NCBI GenBank assembly: GCA_900642245.1 | Contig: CAAAJI010000029.1 | Coordinates: 199,758-233,013 of the forward strand | DNA from: Fragilaria radians | Taxonomy: Eukaryota; Bacillariophyta; Fragilariophyceae; Fragilariales; Fragilariaceae | DNA: 33,256 nt | Reading direction: 5' to 3' | Shown here: in pieces, positions 10,650 to 20,558 of the stretch | Layout: each line of letters begins with the position of its first letter | Position numbering within the stretch: the stretch's first letter is position 1 | Made by a program: the position numbers and the translations under genes | Notes under the pieces: generated by a model | What the model was told of the DNA's origin: nothing | Database searches by the model: none | What the model saw: only the letters and a program-made list of their open reading frames with translations

Positions 10650-12803
10650 CAGTATGGGAACTGGGAAAGTCACTAAGGATATAGACAAAAGGGTTTAATG
10701 CACTGGTAGTAGTCATTCTTGAAAAAGGAAAAATATCGCAAAAAACAAAAACAAACACCTGGAATAGCAAAGTAGAAAGTGAGATTTATATCGAAAGAAC
10801 CATAAAAAAGAACGCTATTCCATTTGTGGATATCACTAAGGATGATGCTATGATTAAATGGCGTAAAAGTTATCAGCAATAACCAGTCAATGAATAATAT
10901 TATCAGGCTATGCAATGTATTGGTGTTCACTTTACCAGAGACATCCAAGAAAACTACTCTAAGTAATCATTAGGATATATACATTTACTTTCACATCTAT
11001 TGGACTAGACTACCGATTCCCGCACAAAATCACATTGAGCTAAATGACATTTCATCACCCCAATTAAGCTATAATCAATATTTCCTTGTAAATGGAAGGT
11101 GGACTACTGTAGCAACTTTAGCAAAGTTACGAATACAAATTCAAACACAGAAAAAAAACGAAGTTAGATCATAATTCAGAAAATCATGTCCACTCAACGC
11201 AGAACAAACCTTACCTATGGGCATGCTTATTTTTTGTATTTATTTGTTGACCTGCTATTTATTCCAGCTATATAAAAGGATTCTTTGAGGCTTTTGTAGA
11301 ATTTTCGCATTTTCTCTGATATGTTGTCTTCAAAGATCATATAGTTGACTTGGATTACATGGAATGAGACATTGCTCCACGTGTTTAGATATTTACGAGC
11401 TAAGTAGATTCGTTTCGGATTGTACATCAGCCTTTACGCTAAGACTCTACTTGTGGATAAATGTATGTGAGATAACGAATGTTTGGGGTAGCGTCGTTTA
11501 ATTTCGTACATAAATTATGCGCTGAATTGAGCGTATGACACAGAATACTTCTAGAGACCACGGATATCATCGAATCCAATGAATGTACTCATATACCTAT
11601 TCATGGACAGTAACTCTTAATAAGACACTTGATAATCTTTCGGAATTTGGATGAAACAATATTTTTTAACAAAGATTATTTTTTGCTTGTAAATGGAGAT
11701 TGAAGTCACACTTCCCAAGACTAGTAATTCCTTATACTGCACTTTTCCATTCATTGATTGATGCTGCATTGCTCCAACCTAATTTTTTCTCAATTCAAAT
11801 TTATCAAAATATCTAAATTGAAAATTACACATTTTTTGCCAAAAACATCAATTAGAAAAATGTAACATATCCTTAAGCTCTATATTTGTTTAGCCAACAG
11901 TATGGGACGCTTCCAAAAGCGATTCAAAATGGCGTTTCACGGTTCATGAGGTTACCGAATCTCCTATTGATATGCAAAATTATTACTAACCTGTCAAAAT
12001 TAGTTCAACATTGTATGGAATGTCAGAATATTGCAAATTTATGTATTTGGATATTGATGTCCTGATTGAGAAAGATTTGTTGCATCAGGCCTTTCCATAG
12101 AGCACTTTGGAAGGTCAGTATGGTAAGCTTATATACACGGAACCAAAAATGACAAAAAATTTGATATTCAGCATTTTTAGAACCACTGTTTTCCCTTTCC
12201 TGGCATCTACTCTTTACCTTATTGCATTTTCAGTCGAATCGACAGGAATGTGTTTTTGCAATATTCCTCCGTCTTGGAAAAATGCACTTGGAGTATGCTA
12301 GGAAAGAATAAATAATTCTTTTCCACTTTGCCCCTCCTCTGTGTAATAAATACATTCCGATGGCTTGGAAAATAATTTACATCATTGAAAGCAAGGTCTT
12401 CAAAGCACTTCGGTTTGGGAAATATATCTCCACGAGTTCGTACGATACGTACTTTATATTGGCGAAGATTTCTGACTGGTAACACGACGTCATCGGTGCC
12501 ATGCGTCAGTGAATTACTAGATTCCATGTTTTTATCGGAAGGTAGTTCGAAACCTGGGGAGGGTAAGTAGACGTTCCTACCATTTCGAAAAATGTAGGAT
12601 GTTTTTTCAAAATTCAACTTGTGTCAAACTCATGCTCACGTAGTAAGATTCTGTGCACATCCCATTGCGGGAAAAAAAAGTATTCTTTAAATTCGGAACA
12701 AATCCCAAACAACATTGGATCGCAAGTGATTGATTGTCGACATTTGCTTCGTCAAAGGATTCCTTTCGTTCTCCCCCCTACTAGTAGCAATCAGAAATCT
12801 CAA
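10650..12803. other. Intergenic region, 2.1 kb
   Basis: AT-rich divergent spacer between two genes reading outward, so it should hold both promoters. One open frame of 132 codons (12219-12617, minus) is listed separately; otherwise nothing is recognised. Confidence 0.45.
12219..12617 (-). CDS. Possible small hypothetical protein
   Basis: An ATG-started frame of 132 codons in an otherwise unassigned spacer. The product is hydrophilic and basic (RQYKVRIVRTRGDIFPKPK in its middle) with no signal peptide, membrane segment or known motif. The local base composition at 12390-12570 is less AT-rich than the flanks, which could mean coding sequence. The frame is long for random AT-rich DNA but not decisive over a window of this size. 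A + strand frame (12385-12570) overlaps it and is followed by a good GTAAGT donor, so the coding strand, if any, is unsure. Confidence 0.22.
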   Translation of the reverse strand: MNFEKTSYIFRNGRNVYLPSPGFELPSDKNMESSNSLTHGTDDVVLPVRNLRQYKVRIVRTRGDIFPKPKCFEDLAFNDVNYFPSHRNVFITQRRGKVEKNYLFFPSILQVHFSKTEEYCKNTFLSIRLKMQ

Positions 12804-14039
12804 ATGACAAAAGTTTTGTATTGTCTTTCGCTATTCGTCGCACTGGCTTCCGCCACGACTTTGAGCCCTACTCCTATATCAAGCTCCCTTCCTTCTCCTT
12901 CTCCTCCTCCTCCTCCTCCGCCTCCTCAAAAAATTCAAGAACAAGCTACCTCTAATTTGCGTTTACGGTTTGATCAAAAGGTTGTTGAATCATTCCGTAG
13001 TGTAAATCCAAAGAAGAAGGTCATTAGTCTGGATGAATGTCACCAATTAATTGACACTCTCTTCCCAAAGATAAGTCCGGCATGTATTCCATGGGTATGG
13101 AAACCATCCAAATCTACAGTACTGTCTCTCCTATCTAAAGATGCACGGACGAAAAAGTCGGTCTCTCCTGCTGATTTCGTCAACCTTGCCCGGGATGTAC
13201 GACAAAGGACTTGGAGACTATGGAGATATACCTTGATAGCACCACTTGTTCTTCGCCTTTGGTTGGCCACTCAAGTTTCAAATGACTTTTGGCTTTCTCT
13301 AGATCTTACGTTAGCCGATTTTTTCGATTCGACTGTGCATAAATTATTCTTCGTTCCCTCTAACTTTCACCTCTCTGTCATTAATGCACAAGATATTGTT
13401 CACCAGATCCTTAAATACACGTTCTTTGGATTGCTAGTTAACGGACTGTTAAGAAATTATTTTACTATGATGTGGCTAGGTGAACAAGAAGGTAAGGAAA
13501 CAATCACTACGCCCCCCGTCCTACCGACCCAGATAATTCCTGAATCATCAACTTCAAAATCGACCACTCCCGAACCGAAATCGATTATTCCTCCACCACC
13601 ATTGCCATCGCAACCGGCCGTTTCAGCTGGATCAAAGTCGAAAGAAGCGGATCTAAATATCAAGGCATATGCTGCACCCCTTTTGGTGGCCTCCGCATTG
13701 GGTACGGCTTTTTCACTGGACATTCCTTCGTCATCTACATCTAAATCTAAGCAGCGTAAGGACCAAGCAGGGTCCAAACATGCTGCTGCTGCTGTTGCTG
13801 CAAGAGCTACTGCCGCGAAAACGAAGCCACCACCGCCACCACGATCAACTACTGCGAACAAGAAGAAAGCAGGGACTACTTCTGGAAAATCAAAGTCCAA
13901 GGGCAATAAAAAGGACAATGATGAGGATTCTCAAAACAAGACTCCTGTCGTTCAAAAAATTGCTGTGGGTAGTGCTGTTGTAGGATGTTTAAAATACGCA
14001 GCTACTGTGGCACGTTTTGTAGGGGTTTTATTGCCTTGA
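12804..14039 (+). CDS. Secretory-route protein with Pro-rich and Lys/Ser-rich tracts, function unknown
   Basis: 411 residues. The first ATG of the frame is 12804; the frame is open further upstream but has no ATG there. Residues 1-17 form a good signal peptide (MTKVLYCLSLFVALASA). It is followed by a Ser/Pro tract ending in eight prolines (about 34-41). Residues 50-130 look folded (DECHQLIDTLFPKISP). Hydrophobic segments occur at about 142-156, 200-224, 288-303 and 385-410. Low-complexity stretches separate them: Pro/Thr/Ser at 234-270 and Ser/Lys/Ala with PPPPP at 311-378. Phe is not at the predicted cleavage site, so plastid import is not indicated; ER, Golgi, cell surface or cell wall are possible. 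I do not recognise a family. A polyadenylation-like AATAAA occurs at 14167-14172. The gene converges on the AAA ATPase gene. Confidence 0.8.
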   Translation: MTKVLYCLSLFVALASATTLSPTPISSSLPSPSPPPPPPPPQKIQEQATSNLRLRFDQKVVESFRSVNPKKKVISLDECHQLIDTLFPKISPACIPWVWKPSKSTVLSLLSKDARTKKSVSPADFVNLARDVRQRTWRLWRYTLIAPLVLRLWLATQVSNDFWLSLDLTLADFFDSTVHKLFFVPSNFHLSVINAQDIVHQILKYTFFGLLVNGLLRNYFTMMWLGEQEGKETITTPPVLPTQIIPESSTSKSTTPEPKSIIPPPPLPSQPAVSAGSKSKEADLNIKAYAAPLLVASALGTAFSLDIPSSSTSKSKQRKDQAGSKHAAAAVAARATAAKTKPPPPPRSTTANKKKAGTTSGKSKSKGNKKDNDEDSQNKTPVVQKIAVGSAVVGCLKYAATVARFVGVLLP

Positions 14040-14669
14040 TTTCCCCCCCTTCCCATGTCATGGTGGGTGGATAAGCAGGTTGTTGTATGTTTTTTTAGTC
14101 TAAAATAGATACTTTCTAATCTAGTTCTACTACTTTCAGTAATATCAAAAATGTCAAACAACATTGAATAAAGTAGTGAAACAAATTTCGAATTAGATCA
14201 TGAAACATTTCGTAGCGCAGTGGCCATGCTGAATCCCGAAATGACTAGACCATGGCGTTACTAAAATCACTACTCTTGTATGTTTCTATTATCACAAGGT
14301 ATGCTGCTTCGAAATCGGTATAGAACTTGGAATTTCATCAACCATCTGACTATGGTATACCAGAGTTTTGAAAAAAATGGACACTAGAGAATAAGAGTGA
14401 TACAAGCGAAATAACTTGAGAGTTAAAATAATGGATGTAATTATACTGCTCTGACACATGGAAATGAAGTTTTGTTGGTAACATATGCAGAATTTGGCTA
14501 ATCTTGCTTCTCTAACAGATGAGCTGATAACTTAGTGTGAGTATCAACTAAGTTTTGGCAGCAGTTAGCTTAGATTGCGAAATTCCATTGCTGCAAAAGG
14601 CAAACCAAGTTCCTGATGGACTTCTTTTTCATGATGAGGAATTTAGTTGTATATAACGGTACATCATCC
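14040..14669. other. Convergent intergenic spacer, 630 bp
   Basis: 3' flanks of two convergent genes. It contains an AATAAA at 14167-14172. An open stretch of about 30 codons (14173-14262, +) has protein-like composition (ETFRSAVAMLNPEMTRPW) but is too short to assign. Confidence 0.35.
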
Positions 14670-16817
14670 CTATTTGAAAATAGAAGGTTTACCATATGCT
14701 TTTTCCTCTAGCAACAAAATCATCTCTTCCATGTCCTCATATTCCACTGAGTATTGCTCTATTTGCGCCGGTGTAAGATTTAGACGACGGTTTCCTTCTC
14801 GATTGTTGCCGTCAACTGCATTGGTGATTCTTAACTTTTCACCTGCCAAGAGGGTAATTTGAAAGTAATGCTCAAGCATCTGAATGACATCCTCACTTTG
14901 CATGTATCCCAACATGAGATTCTTATCAATTCGACCTGGTCGGATGAGGGCTGGGTCAAGGTGTTCCGGATGATTGCTGGTCATGATAACAATTCTACCA
15001 GGCGTATCTATAACTCCATCTAAAACGTTTAATAGTCCACTAAGGTTGAGTGTATCATGCATGGGGAATCTAAATGATGCACCGATGCCGCCATCACGCT
15101 TGACCACTTCATTAGAACATGATTTTGTGGTGGAGATTAAGGAATCGTATGTCTTGGAATTACTAGACGGCATTTGTTGGGCAATATACGATCTCGATGA
15201 CATGTGTGACTCTGTCCTTTCACCCAATAGTAAGTTGACAAGTTCCTCATCAACTTCACCACCAGCCTCAATTATCTCATTAATAGATTCGGCGTGGATT
15301 CCCAGGAATCGATCTACTGTGTCAAACTGATTAAGTAGGTTATCCGCAGAGTTTACTGCATCCTCTCCAATCATCACAAGTGCCTCCTCCACATCAGCAC
15401 CCACAAGGCCTAATCCAGGAAGTGCCAACATTCGCCTTAACATCGGCAACATGATTTCTGGCTTAATTGCTTCTTCCTTTAGCCTTTTGCTCTTTTCCAT
15501 CAGTTTCCTAACAAGTTCTCTGCAATCATCGCTGTTGCTTTCAAGCATTAGCTGCCATAACGTCTTCGGAACAGGAATGTCAACATACTCCTGCTCTGTA
15601 AGGTCAGCACCCGTCTTTCCATCACGTCGCTTCACCACATCAGCCACTGCATCAATATCTTCCATAACAAATATTACATCTTTCATAGTTAAATTGACAG
15701 CTACCGATTCACCTTGTATAGGATAACGCTTATCGAAGAATATTGACATCAATTGAGTGTTCGTTTTTATCTTTGATAAAGGAACATTTACAATTGAACG
15801 ACCGGTGTATTGTGCTAATGCTTTTATCAATGATGTTTTCCCCGTTCCTGGAGGACCGTGTAGTAGGAGTCCAAGCTTATGAGGAAAACCAGATATGCTG
15901 TATTTCCCAGTCTTTCTCTGAAAATGATCAACTAATTGAATAAGCTTTTGTTTCTGCCGGAAAAACAAGCTGGAGAATGTCTTGTCCTCACTTAGTCTAT
16001 ATCTAGCGTACACAATTCCACTGCATGGCTCACCGCTTTCCGAGTAAATAGCAGCAGGTTTGGAAGTCTGTAATTCGAATAAGTATCTCGAATTATCTTC
16101 TAATAGGCGAATTTCTGACATGTACCAATCATATGCTTTATCAATAAAAGCATCAATAGCATCCGGTGCAAAAGATGCAAAGTGGAGTTCAAAGTCTCTT
16201 TGTGTTTTGATTACCTTTTCCTTTTCACGAATCGACAATTGGTGCTCCTCCAATTTTAGCGCAACAATCGCGTTTGAATCGCCATGATGGCCGATTTGAT
16301 GCCATATACCATGAAGTGGTTTCTTTATAATTTTATATTTACTCAACATACCAAAAAGAGTTTTAATGTTGTCTCCAGAGTCATCCTCGTCATAGTTATA
16401 GTCATTGTAAAATCCTCCAAACTCGCAAAAGTTGTTGTCTTCCATAGATGTCAAATCAAGGTTGGCAATATTCAAATCTAAGTTGATCTTGTGATGCAAG
16501 TAGAGCTGAATTGCCTTGATGAGTACAGAGTTTTGACTGTCGTTGTCTAAGGAAGTTGATTCTCCCCAATAATTATCAATTGATTTGTAAACAATGAATC
16601 GTTGATAATTTTGATGACGAGGTGTCCACCATGCCCTCCAAGGCTCAAGTATGAAACGTGTATACATGGATTCAATCCATGTAAGGAAGTATCGCAGTAA
16701 AAAGGGAAGGCTCATTGCGACCATCATATCCAATATCATATAACCTGTTTTCAAAGAATTGACGATTCCAATGGTTTGCAGATTACCCATGTCGAATATA
16801 TTCTGCTGTCCTTCCAT
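14670..16817 (-). CDS. BCS1-like AAA ATPase with a long insert in the AAA domain
   Basis: 715 residues, ATG at 16817. BCS1 is a mitochondrial inner-membrane AAA protein that moves the folded Rieske protein across the membrane; BCS1-like paralogues have other, mostly unknown, roles. A membrane segment lies near 26-48, followed by a BCS1-type N-terminal region and the lead-in KTFSSLFFRQKQKLIQLVDHF. Walker A is GPPGTGKTS (321-329), Walker B is VIFVMEDID (381-389), and sensor 1 with the Arg finger box is IMTSNHPEHLDPALIRPGRID (about 611-631). Between Walker B and GLLNVLDG (594-601), which are normally close together, lies an insert of roughly 190-200 residues. It contains a helical Leu/Glu/Lys-rich part (about 415-535) and a Ser-rich part (537-570). 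No intron is needed: the frame is open throughout. All catalytic motifs are intact, so it should be an active ATPase. The substrate is not predictable. Confidence 0.88.
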   Translation of the reverse strand: MEGQQNIFDMGNLQTIGIVNSLKTGYMILDMMVAMSLPFLLRYFLTWIESMYTRFILEPWRAWWTPRHQNYQRFIVYKSIDNYWGESTSLDNDSQNSVLIKAIQLYLHHKINLDLNIANLDLTSMEDNNFCEFGGFYNDYNYDEDDSGDNIKTLFGMLSKYKIIKKPLHGIWHQIGHHGDSNAIVALKLEEHQLSIREKEKVIKTQRDFELHFASFAPDAIDAFIDKAYDWYMSEIRLLEDNSRYLFELQTSKPAAIYSESGEPCSGIVYARYRLSEDKTFSSLFFRQKQKLIQLVDHFQRKTGKYSISGFPHKLGLLLHGPPGTGKTSLIKALAQYTGRSIVNVPLSKIKTNTQLMSIFFDKRYPIQGESVAVNLTMKDVIFVMEDIDAVADVVKRRDGKTGADLTEQEYVDIPVPKTLWQLMLESNSDDCRELVRKLMEKSKRLKEEAIKPEIMLPMLRRMLALPGLGLVGADVEEALVMIGEDAVNSADNLLNQFDTVDRFLGIHAESINEIIEAGGEVDEELVNLLLGERTESHMSSRSYIAQQMPSSNSKTYDSLISTTKSCSNEVVKRDGGIGASFRFPMHDTLNLSGLLNVLDGVIDTPGRIVIMTSNHPEHLDPALIRPGRIDKNLMLGYMQSEDVIQMLEHYFQITLLAGEKLRITNAVDGNNREGNRRLNLTPAQIEQYSVEYEDMEEMILLLEEKAYGKPSIFK

Positions 16818-17990
16818 ATTGACTTCAAATTTTTTATGATCTTTTCATCGACTTTTTTCTTGGACATACATTCATATGCTGCAATCGGATCAAAAATTGG
16901 CTTTCCAAACGTGGGAGACATTCAAGTCAACATGGAAAATTTTTGCTTCCCTCATCTTCTTCCCATTCGACCTACGTTCCAAAACTTGAAACGGATTTTA
17001 CAACTCAAAATTTAAATGCAAAAATAGTTCGACCAAACGAGAGGATTTTATGGATACGAAAAACATTGGATAGAGAATTAAATAAAATCAAGTTCATTGG
17101 ATTTATCCAAACTTGATGCAATGAAAAGCTCTGTGACCTAGCTATATCCAAATGAATGTGTTTCCAGTTTCCCCTTGGGGCATTTTTCATAATTCAAATA
17201 CCTTAAGCAAGGTTTTCTTCTTGATTAGTTACTTCCATAAATTTAAACTACTTCATAATCAGGCTTTAACATTTGTTATTCAATTTGAGTTGACTTGCCA
17301 CTCTATGCTTGGTGCACAAGTTATAAGATACATTCTCTTTTGCTGAAGGTTCTTATGCATTCTTTGTTGGCTGTGCCATTTGCAACATCCATAATGCCTG
17401 CTGCAAGCCTTTATACGCCCAAATTAGACTATTGCATGACCGTTATATGGCATCCTCATGTATTAACTAATGTTACCAGATCTATTGTCATCAATTCTTG
17501 TCAGGTTTGCATGGAATGTATGATTTTGCTCTTGTCCTGACACTTGCCACATCCAAGGCAATTGTGCCATTTAGAACGGCATGCTGGAATGTATATGCTG
17601 TTTTAAATATGCTCCACCAATCGCTTGCGTGAATGCCACAGGGGATTGGTAGAAGCATTGCCATGATTGTAGCTTTCCCGATCACATAAATGAATATTGG
17701 CTCATATGTTTATAAATAAATCCCTTGATATGGCTTCTTTGACGTTTCATGACCAGTCAGGCTCCAAAATAGGAAATAACATGAAATCTAATACTTGTCA
17801 TTGCACCGTCTAGTTCTGCTCTTATGCGACAATTAATACGGTGATTAATGTTATTGGCTACATTTTGCTGCTATATATGAATTCTCTTCCTTTCATGAAG
17901 AATTTATGAAAGACGGGAAAGAATTGTTAATTGATGTCCCACTCTTGGGTTACTGTTGTATTTTATAATGCACTGTAATGGGAAGTAAAC
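16818..17990. other. Intergenic region, 1.2 kb
   Basis: Promoter side of the AAA ATPase gene and 3' side of the dehydrogenase gene. Only short open frames without recognisable products; no RNA gene or repeat stands out. Confidence 0.45.
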
Positions 17991-19091
17991 CTAAAGCTTG
18001 CTCCATTCTTGCTTTGCTGGAGCTGATGTTTGAAAATCTGTAATCATGGTCATGCCCAAAGGACTGGAATGATCCATGTCCATAAGAATTTGTGCTCCTT
18101 CTTCCAACGTGACGCAACGCTCCACTAATTTCATTGGGTCCAATTTTTGAGTGGCAATCATATCCAGTAGGGTTGGCAAGTCATCTGCGGAGAATCCATG
18201 AGATCCTACCAAATGCAATTCTCGTGCTGCCACAAGGCCCATGGGTACAATGGGAGGTCGACACCCAATCGGTAATCCAACTTGGACCATTCGACCTGAT
18301 CGTCTCGTACAATGAACTGAATATTCACATGTATCAGGAAATCCTGCGGCATCCATGGCAACATGTACTCCCTGGTTATTGGTAAGACTCAAAATTTGGT
18401 CTTGGACGTTTGGAATGTCAAGTTCTTTTTGTGTCAAAATAACATGCGTCGCTCCGAGGTGCTTTGCCTTTTTCAATGCATGTTCTGAAATATCCACTGC
18501 AATGATGGGATCTGCTCCAATAATTTGAGCAAAGATGATACAGGACAATCCCAATCCACCACATCCAAAAATTGCAACTCCCTGGTTTCGTTGTAGTTGT
18601 CCCTGTTGAATGACGGCACGATAGGCTGTTGTCATTCGACAACCCAAAGCAGCTGCAGCCACAAAACTGACATTATTTGGTAGGTGTCGAACATTACGAC
18701 TAGCTCGGGACAATGCCACATATTCGGCAAAGGAACCCCATTGAGTAAATCCTGGTTGATTTTGATCATGACATACTGTCGGTGTTTGATCATCGACACA
18801 GGCTGAACAGGAACCACATGATAGAATAAATGGAACAGCCACATGATCTCCAGGTTGGAAGGATGCGGATGTAGACTCAACAACTGTCCCACTTAATTCG
18901 TGTCCAGGACAAAATGGTAGACCATGACGATGAATGTCATCATCATGACCTTTCCATCCATGCCAATCAGATCGACATATGCCAGTGGCTTGAACTTTTA
19001 ATAAAATTCCATCATTCGGAGGAACTTTGGGAATAGGAACTCGTTCGATACGAATTGGTCCACCAAACGAATGATACACGGCAGCGTTCAT
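17991..19091 (-). CDS. Zinc-dependent medium-chain alcohol dehydrogenase
   Basis: 366 residues from the ATG at 19091; the frame is open for ten more codons upstream, but without another ATG. This MDR-family enzyme should oxidise an alcohol or reduce an aldehyde with NAD(H), using catalytic zinc. Catalytic zinc ligands are Cys39 (GICRSD), His64-Glu65 (PGHE) and Cys151 (LGCRMTTAYRAV). The structural zinc site is Cys92, Cys95, Cys98 and Cys107, with eight residues in the last gap instead of the usual seven. The Rossmann motif is GCGGLG (176-181), and Asp200 at the end of the second strand (IIAVD) favours NAD over NADP. No targeting peptide is evident, so it is probably cytosolic. The substrate is unknown; the family is often labelled sorbitol or alcohol dehydrogenase without proof. 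Confidence 0.92.
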   Translation of the reverse strand: MNAAVYHSFGGPIRIERVPIPKVPPNDGILLKVQATGICRSDWHGWKGHDDDIHRHGLPFCPGHELSGTVVESTSASFQPGDHVAVPFILSCGSCSACVDDQTPTVCHDQNQPGFTQWGSFAEYVALSRASRNVRHLPNNVSFVAAAALGCRMTTAYRAVIQQGQLQRNQGVAIFGCGGLGLSCIIFAQIIGADPIIAVDISEHALKKAKHLGATHVILTQKELDIPNVQDQILSLTNNQGVHVAMDAAGFPDTCEYSVHCTRRSGRMVQVGLPIGCRPPIVPMGLVAARELHLVGSHGFSADDLPTLLDMIATQKLDPMKLVERCVTLEEGAQILMDMDHSSPLGMTMITDFQTSAPAKQEWSKL

Positions 19092-19847
19092 GAAGGTTGA
19101 AAAGAGATATTTTGAATCCAAATCCCTATTTTTTTCAGGGGATAGGGATACGATTAATCGGCGGCAGTGTTTTTTGAGTCAAGTAATAATATTCAGTCAA
19201 GGAAACAATTAAAATGGTTTTTTTATGTTACACTGTTGGAAGTAGTGCCATCCCTCAAGGATAACTATGGATCCATATATAGATTGAAATGGCATTGAGA
19301 AGAGACTTTGGTTACGTAAAAAAAGGCAACATCAGAGCTATGGTAGCAAAAATTCAAATAGATTCGTGTCCATTTTGGCACAACCGAATACCAAGAAAAT
19401 ATACATTGAGAAAACTATTTGGGTGTCACCTTTCAGAGAGAAACAAAGGCATACATTTAGTTTGAGTGTCTTCTTTTTATACATTAAATTAGCCACATTG
19501 AGGATGTGTTTTAACTGCATGCGTAGACCCATACTTCTATTTATACGTGTGTATTTGTTGAATACACAGTTTTTATCGGAATGAGAATTAAGAAAGAAGG
19601 ATTCTAAAATCAAATCCATTTAAATTTCCATTGCCCATTCATGCTTCTTTCTTTCAGTCCTATTGCATACCTTACAATATAATGTAACCTGGCATGAAAA
19701 TGAACCCGGCAGGAAAATGAACCATTTAGTGAAAATGTTGACATTTAGTTTACTGCGCCTGTACAACATCTTTGGCACAAGACTGACCATTGACATAGAA
19801 GACAAAATCATTCAACATACGTGAAGGGAGAATGCATGTCGGAAAAT
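19092..19847. other. Intergenic region, 0.75 kb
   Basis: Promoter of the dehydrogenase gene and 3' flank of the PDZ-like gene. No gene, RNA or repeat recognised. Confidence 0.45.
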
Positions 19848-20558
19848 TTAAGGGACATTAGAATACGTTGACAGTGGCTGATATTCATGACATCGATGCA
19901 TTTCTTCTTTAAGATATTGTGACGGCCTATTGGATAGTATTCTTCGGATGGACCATTTAGATGTATTTCGGAAGGCATTCAAATCCCATAGGAATCTTGA
20001 CACCCATGATTCCCTTACGGGAACAACAGTTTGTTTCCGAGAGCTCAAAATCAAAATTCTACCTTCCACCTCACTGTGTTCATCTAACGCTTTTGCCAGT
20101 CTATAATTTGTGAATCCACCGTCACTTAGTGACATTGAAAATTCCAATTTGGGGATTAGAAATCTTTCTACTTGCATTCCCTCCTGAAGGATGGATCGAA
20201 TTGGAGATCCCTCAGAGACAGCCGAGACGATGGGAGGAAATCCAACAAAGGATACACCAATATCGGTGCCTGTGGGAAGTAGGATCTCAACAGAATAACA
20301 ATCACTATCGTCAGGCTCTGCATCTGTCAAATGTAAAATTCTTGACTGATTCTGATACTTTGTAAGGTCAGATAGAACTTGTTCATATCCAGAATAGTGA
20401 AACATTTTGACGACACCCACAACTTCTATTGCCGATATGAAAAGTCCCCAATGAATCTGCTCAATAAACTCATTTGTCTCTTCCTGAATTCTTGGGGGAT
20501 TACCCCGTATGGCTGTATCGATCAAAGCACCTGGAGATAAAGGAAGCTTTCGTTTCAT
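19848..20558 (-). CDS. PDZ-like domain protein
   Basis: 236 residues, ATG at 20558. Residues about 88-173 resemble a PDZ-like fold of the type common in diatom proteins: YSVEILLPTGTDIGVSF, then GFPPIVSAVSEGSPI, then EGMQVERFL and, after a loop, LAKALDEHSEVEGRILIL. The GSPI and EGMQV boxes match the usual 'gSP...l..GD.v' turn of PDZ domains. The N-terminal part has a hydrophobic stretch (about 35-52, IHWGLFISAIEVVGVVKM) that could be a helix or a weak membrane segment. The C-terminal 60 residues are basic and aromatic. PDZ domains bind C-terminal peptides, so a scaffold role is possible; nothing points to a partner. No known enzyme domain is seen. Confidence 0.7.
   Translation of the reverse strand: MKRKLPLSPGALIDTAIRGNPPRIQEETNEFIEQIHWGLFISAIEVVGVVKMFHYSGYEQVLSDLTKYQNQSRILHLTDAEPDDSDCYSVEILLPTGTDIGVSFVGFPPIVSAVSEGSPIRSILQEGMQVERFLIPKLEFSMSLSDGGFTNYRLAKALDEHSEVEGRILILSSRKQTVVPVRESWVSRFLWDLNAFRNTSKWSIRRILSNRPSQYLKEEMHRCHEYQPLSTYSNVP

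Noticed and set aside
12385..12570. Possible + strand exon ending at a GTAAGT donor, joined to the 12804 gene
   Set aside because: The donor phase does not match the obvious AG acceptors before 12804, and the downstream ATG already starts a good signal peptide.
13457..13918. 153-codon open frame on the minus strand
   Set aside because: It is antisense to the protein at 12804-14039 and its low-complexity composition mirrors the sense Pro/Lys/Ser codons.
14213..14223. TAGCGCAGTGG, resembling a tRNA A box
   Set aside because: No matching B box, acceptor stem or anticodon arm at the required spacing; a weak TTCGAAATC is about 95 nt downstream.
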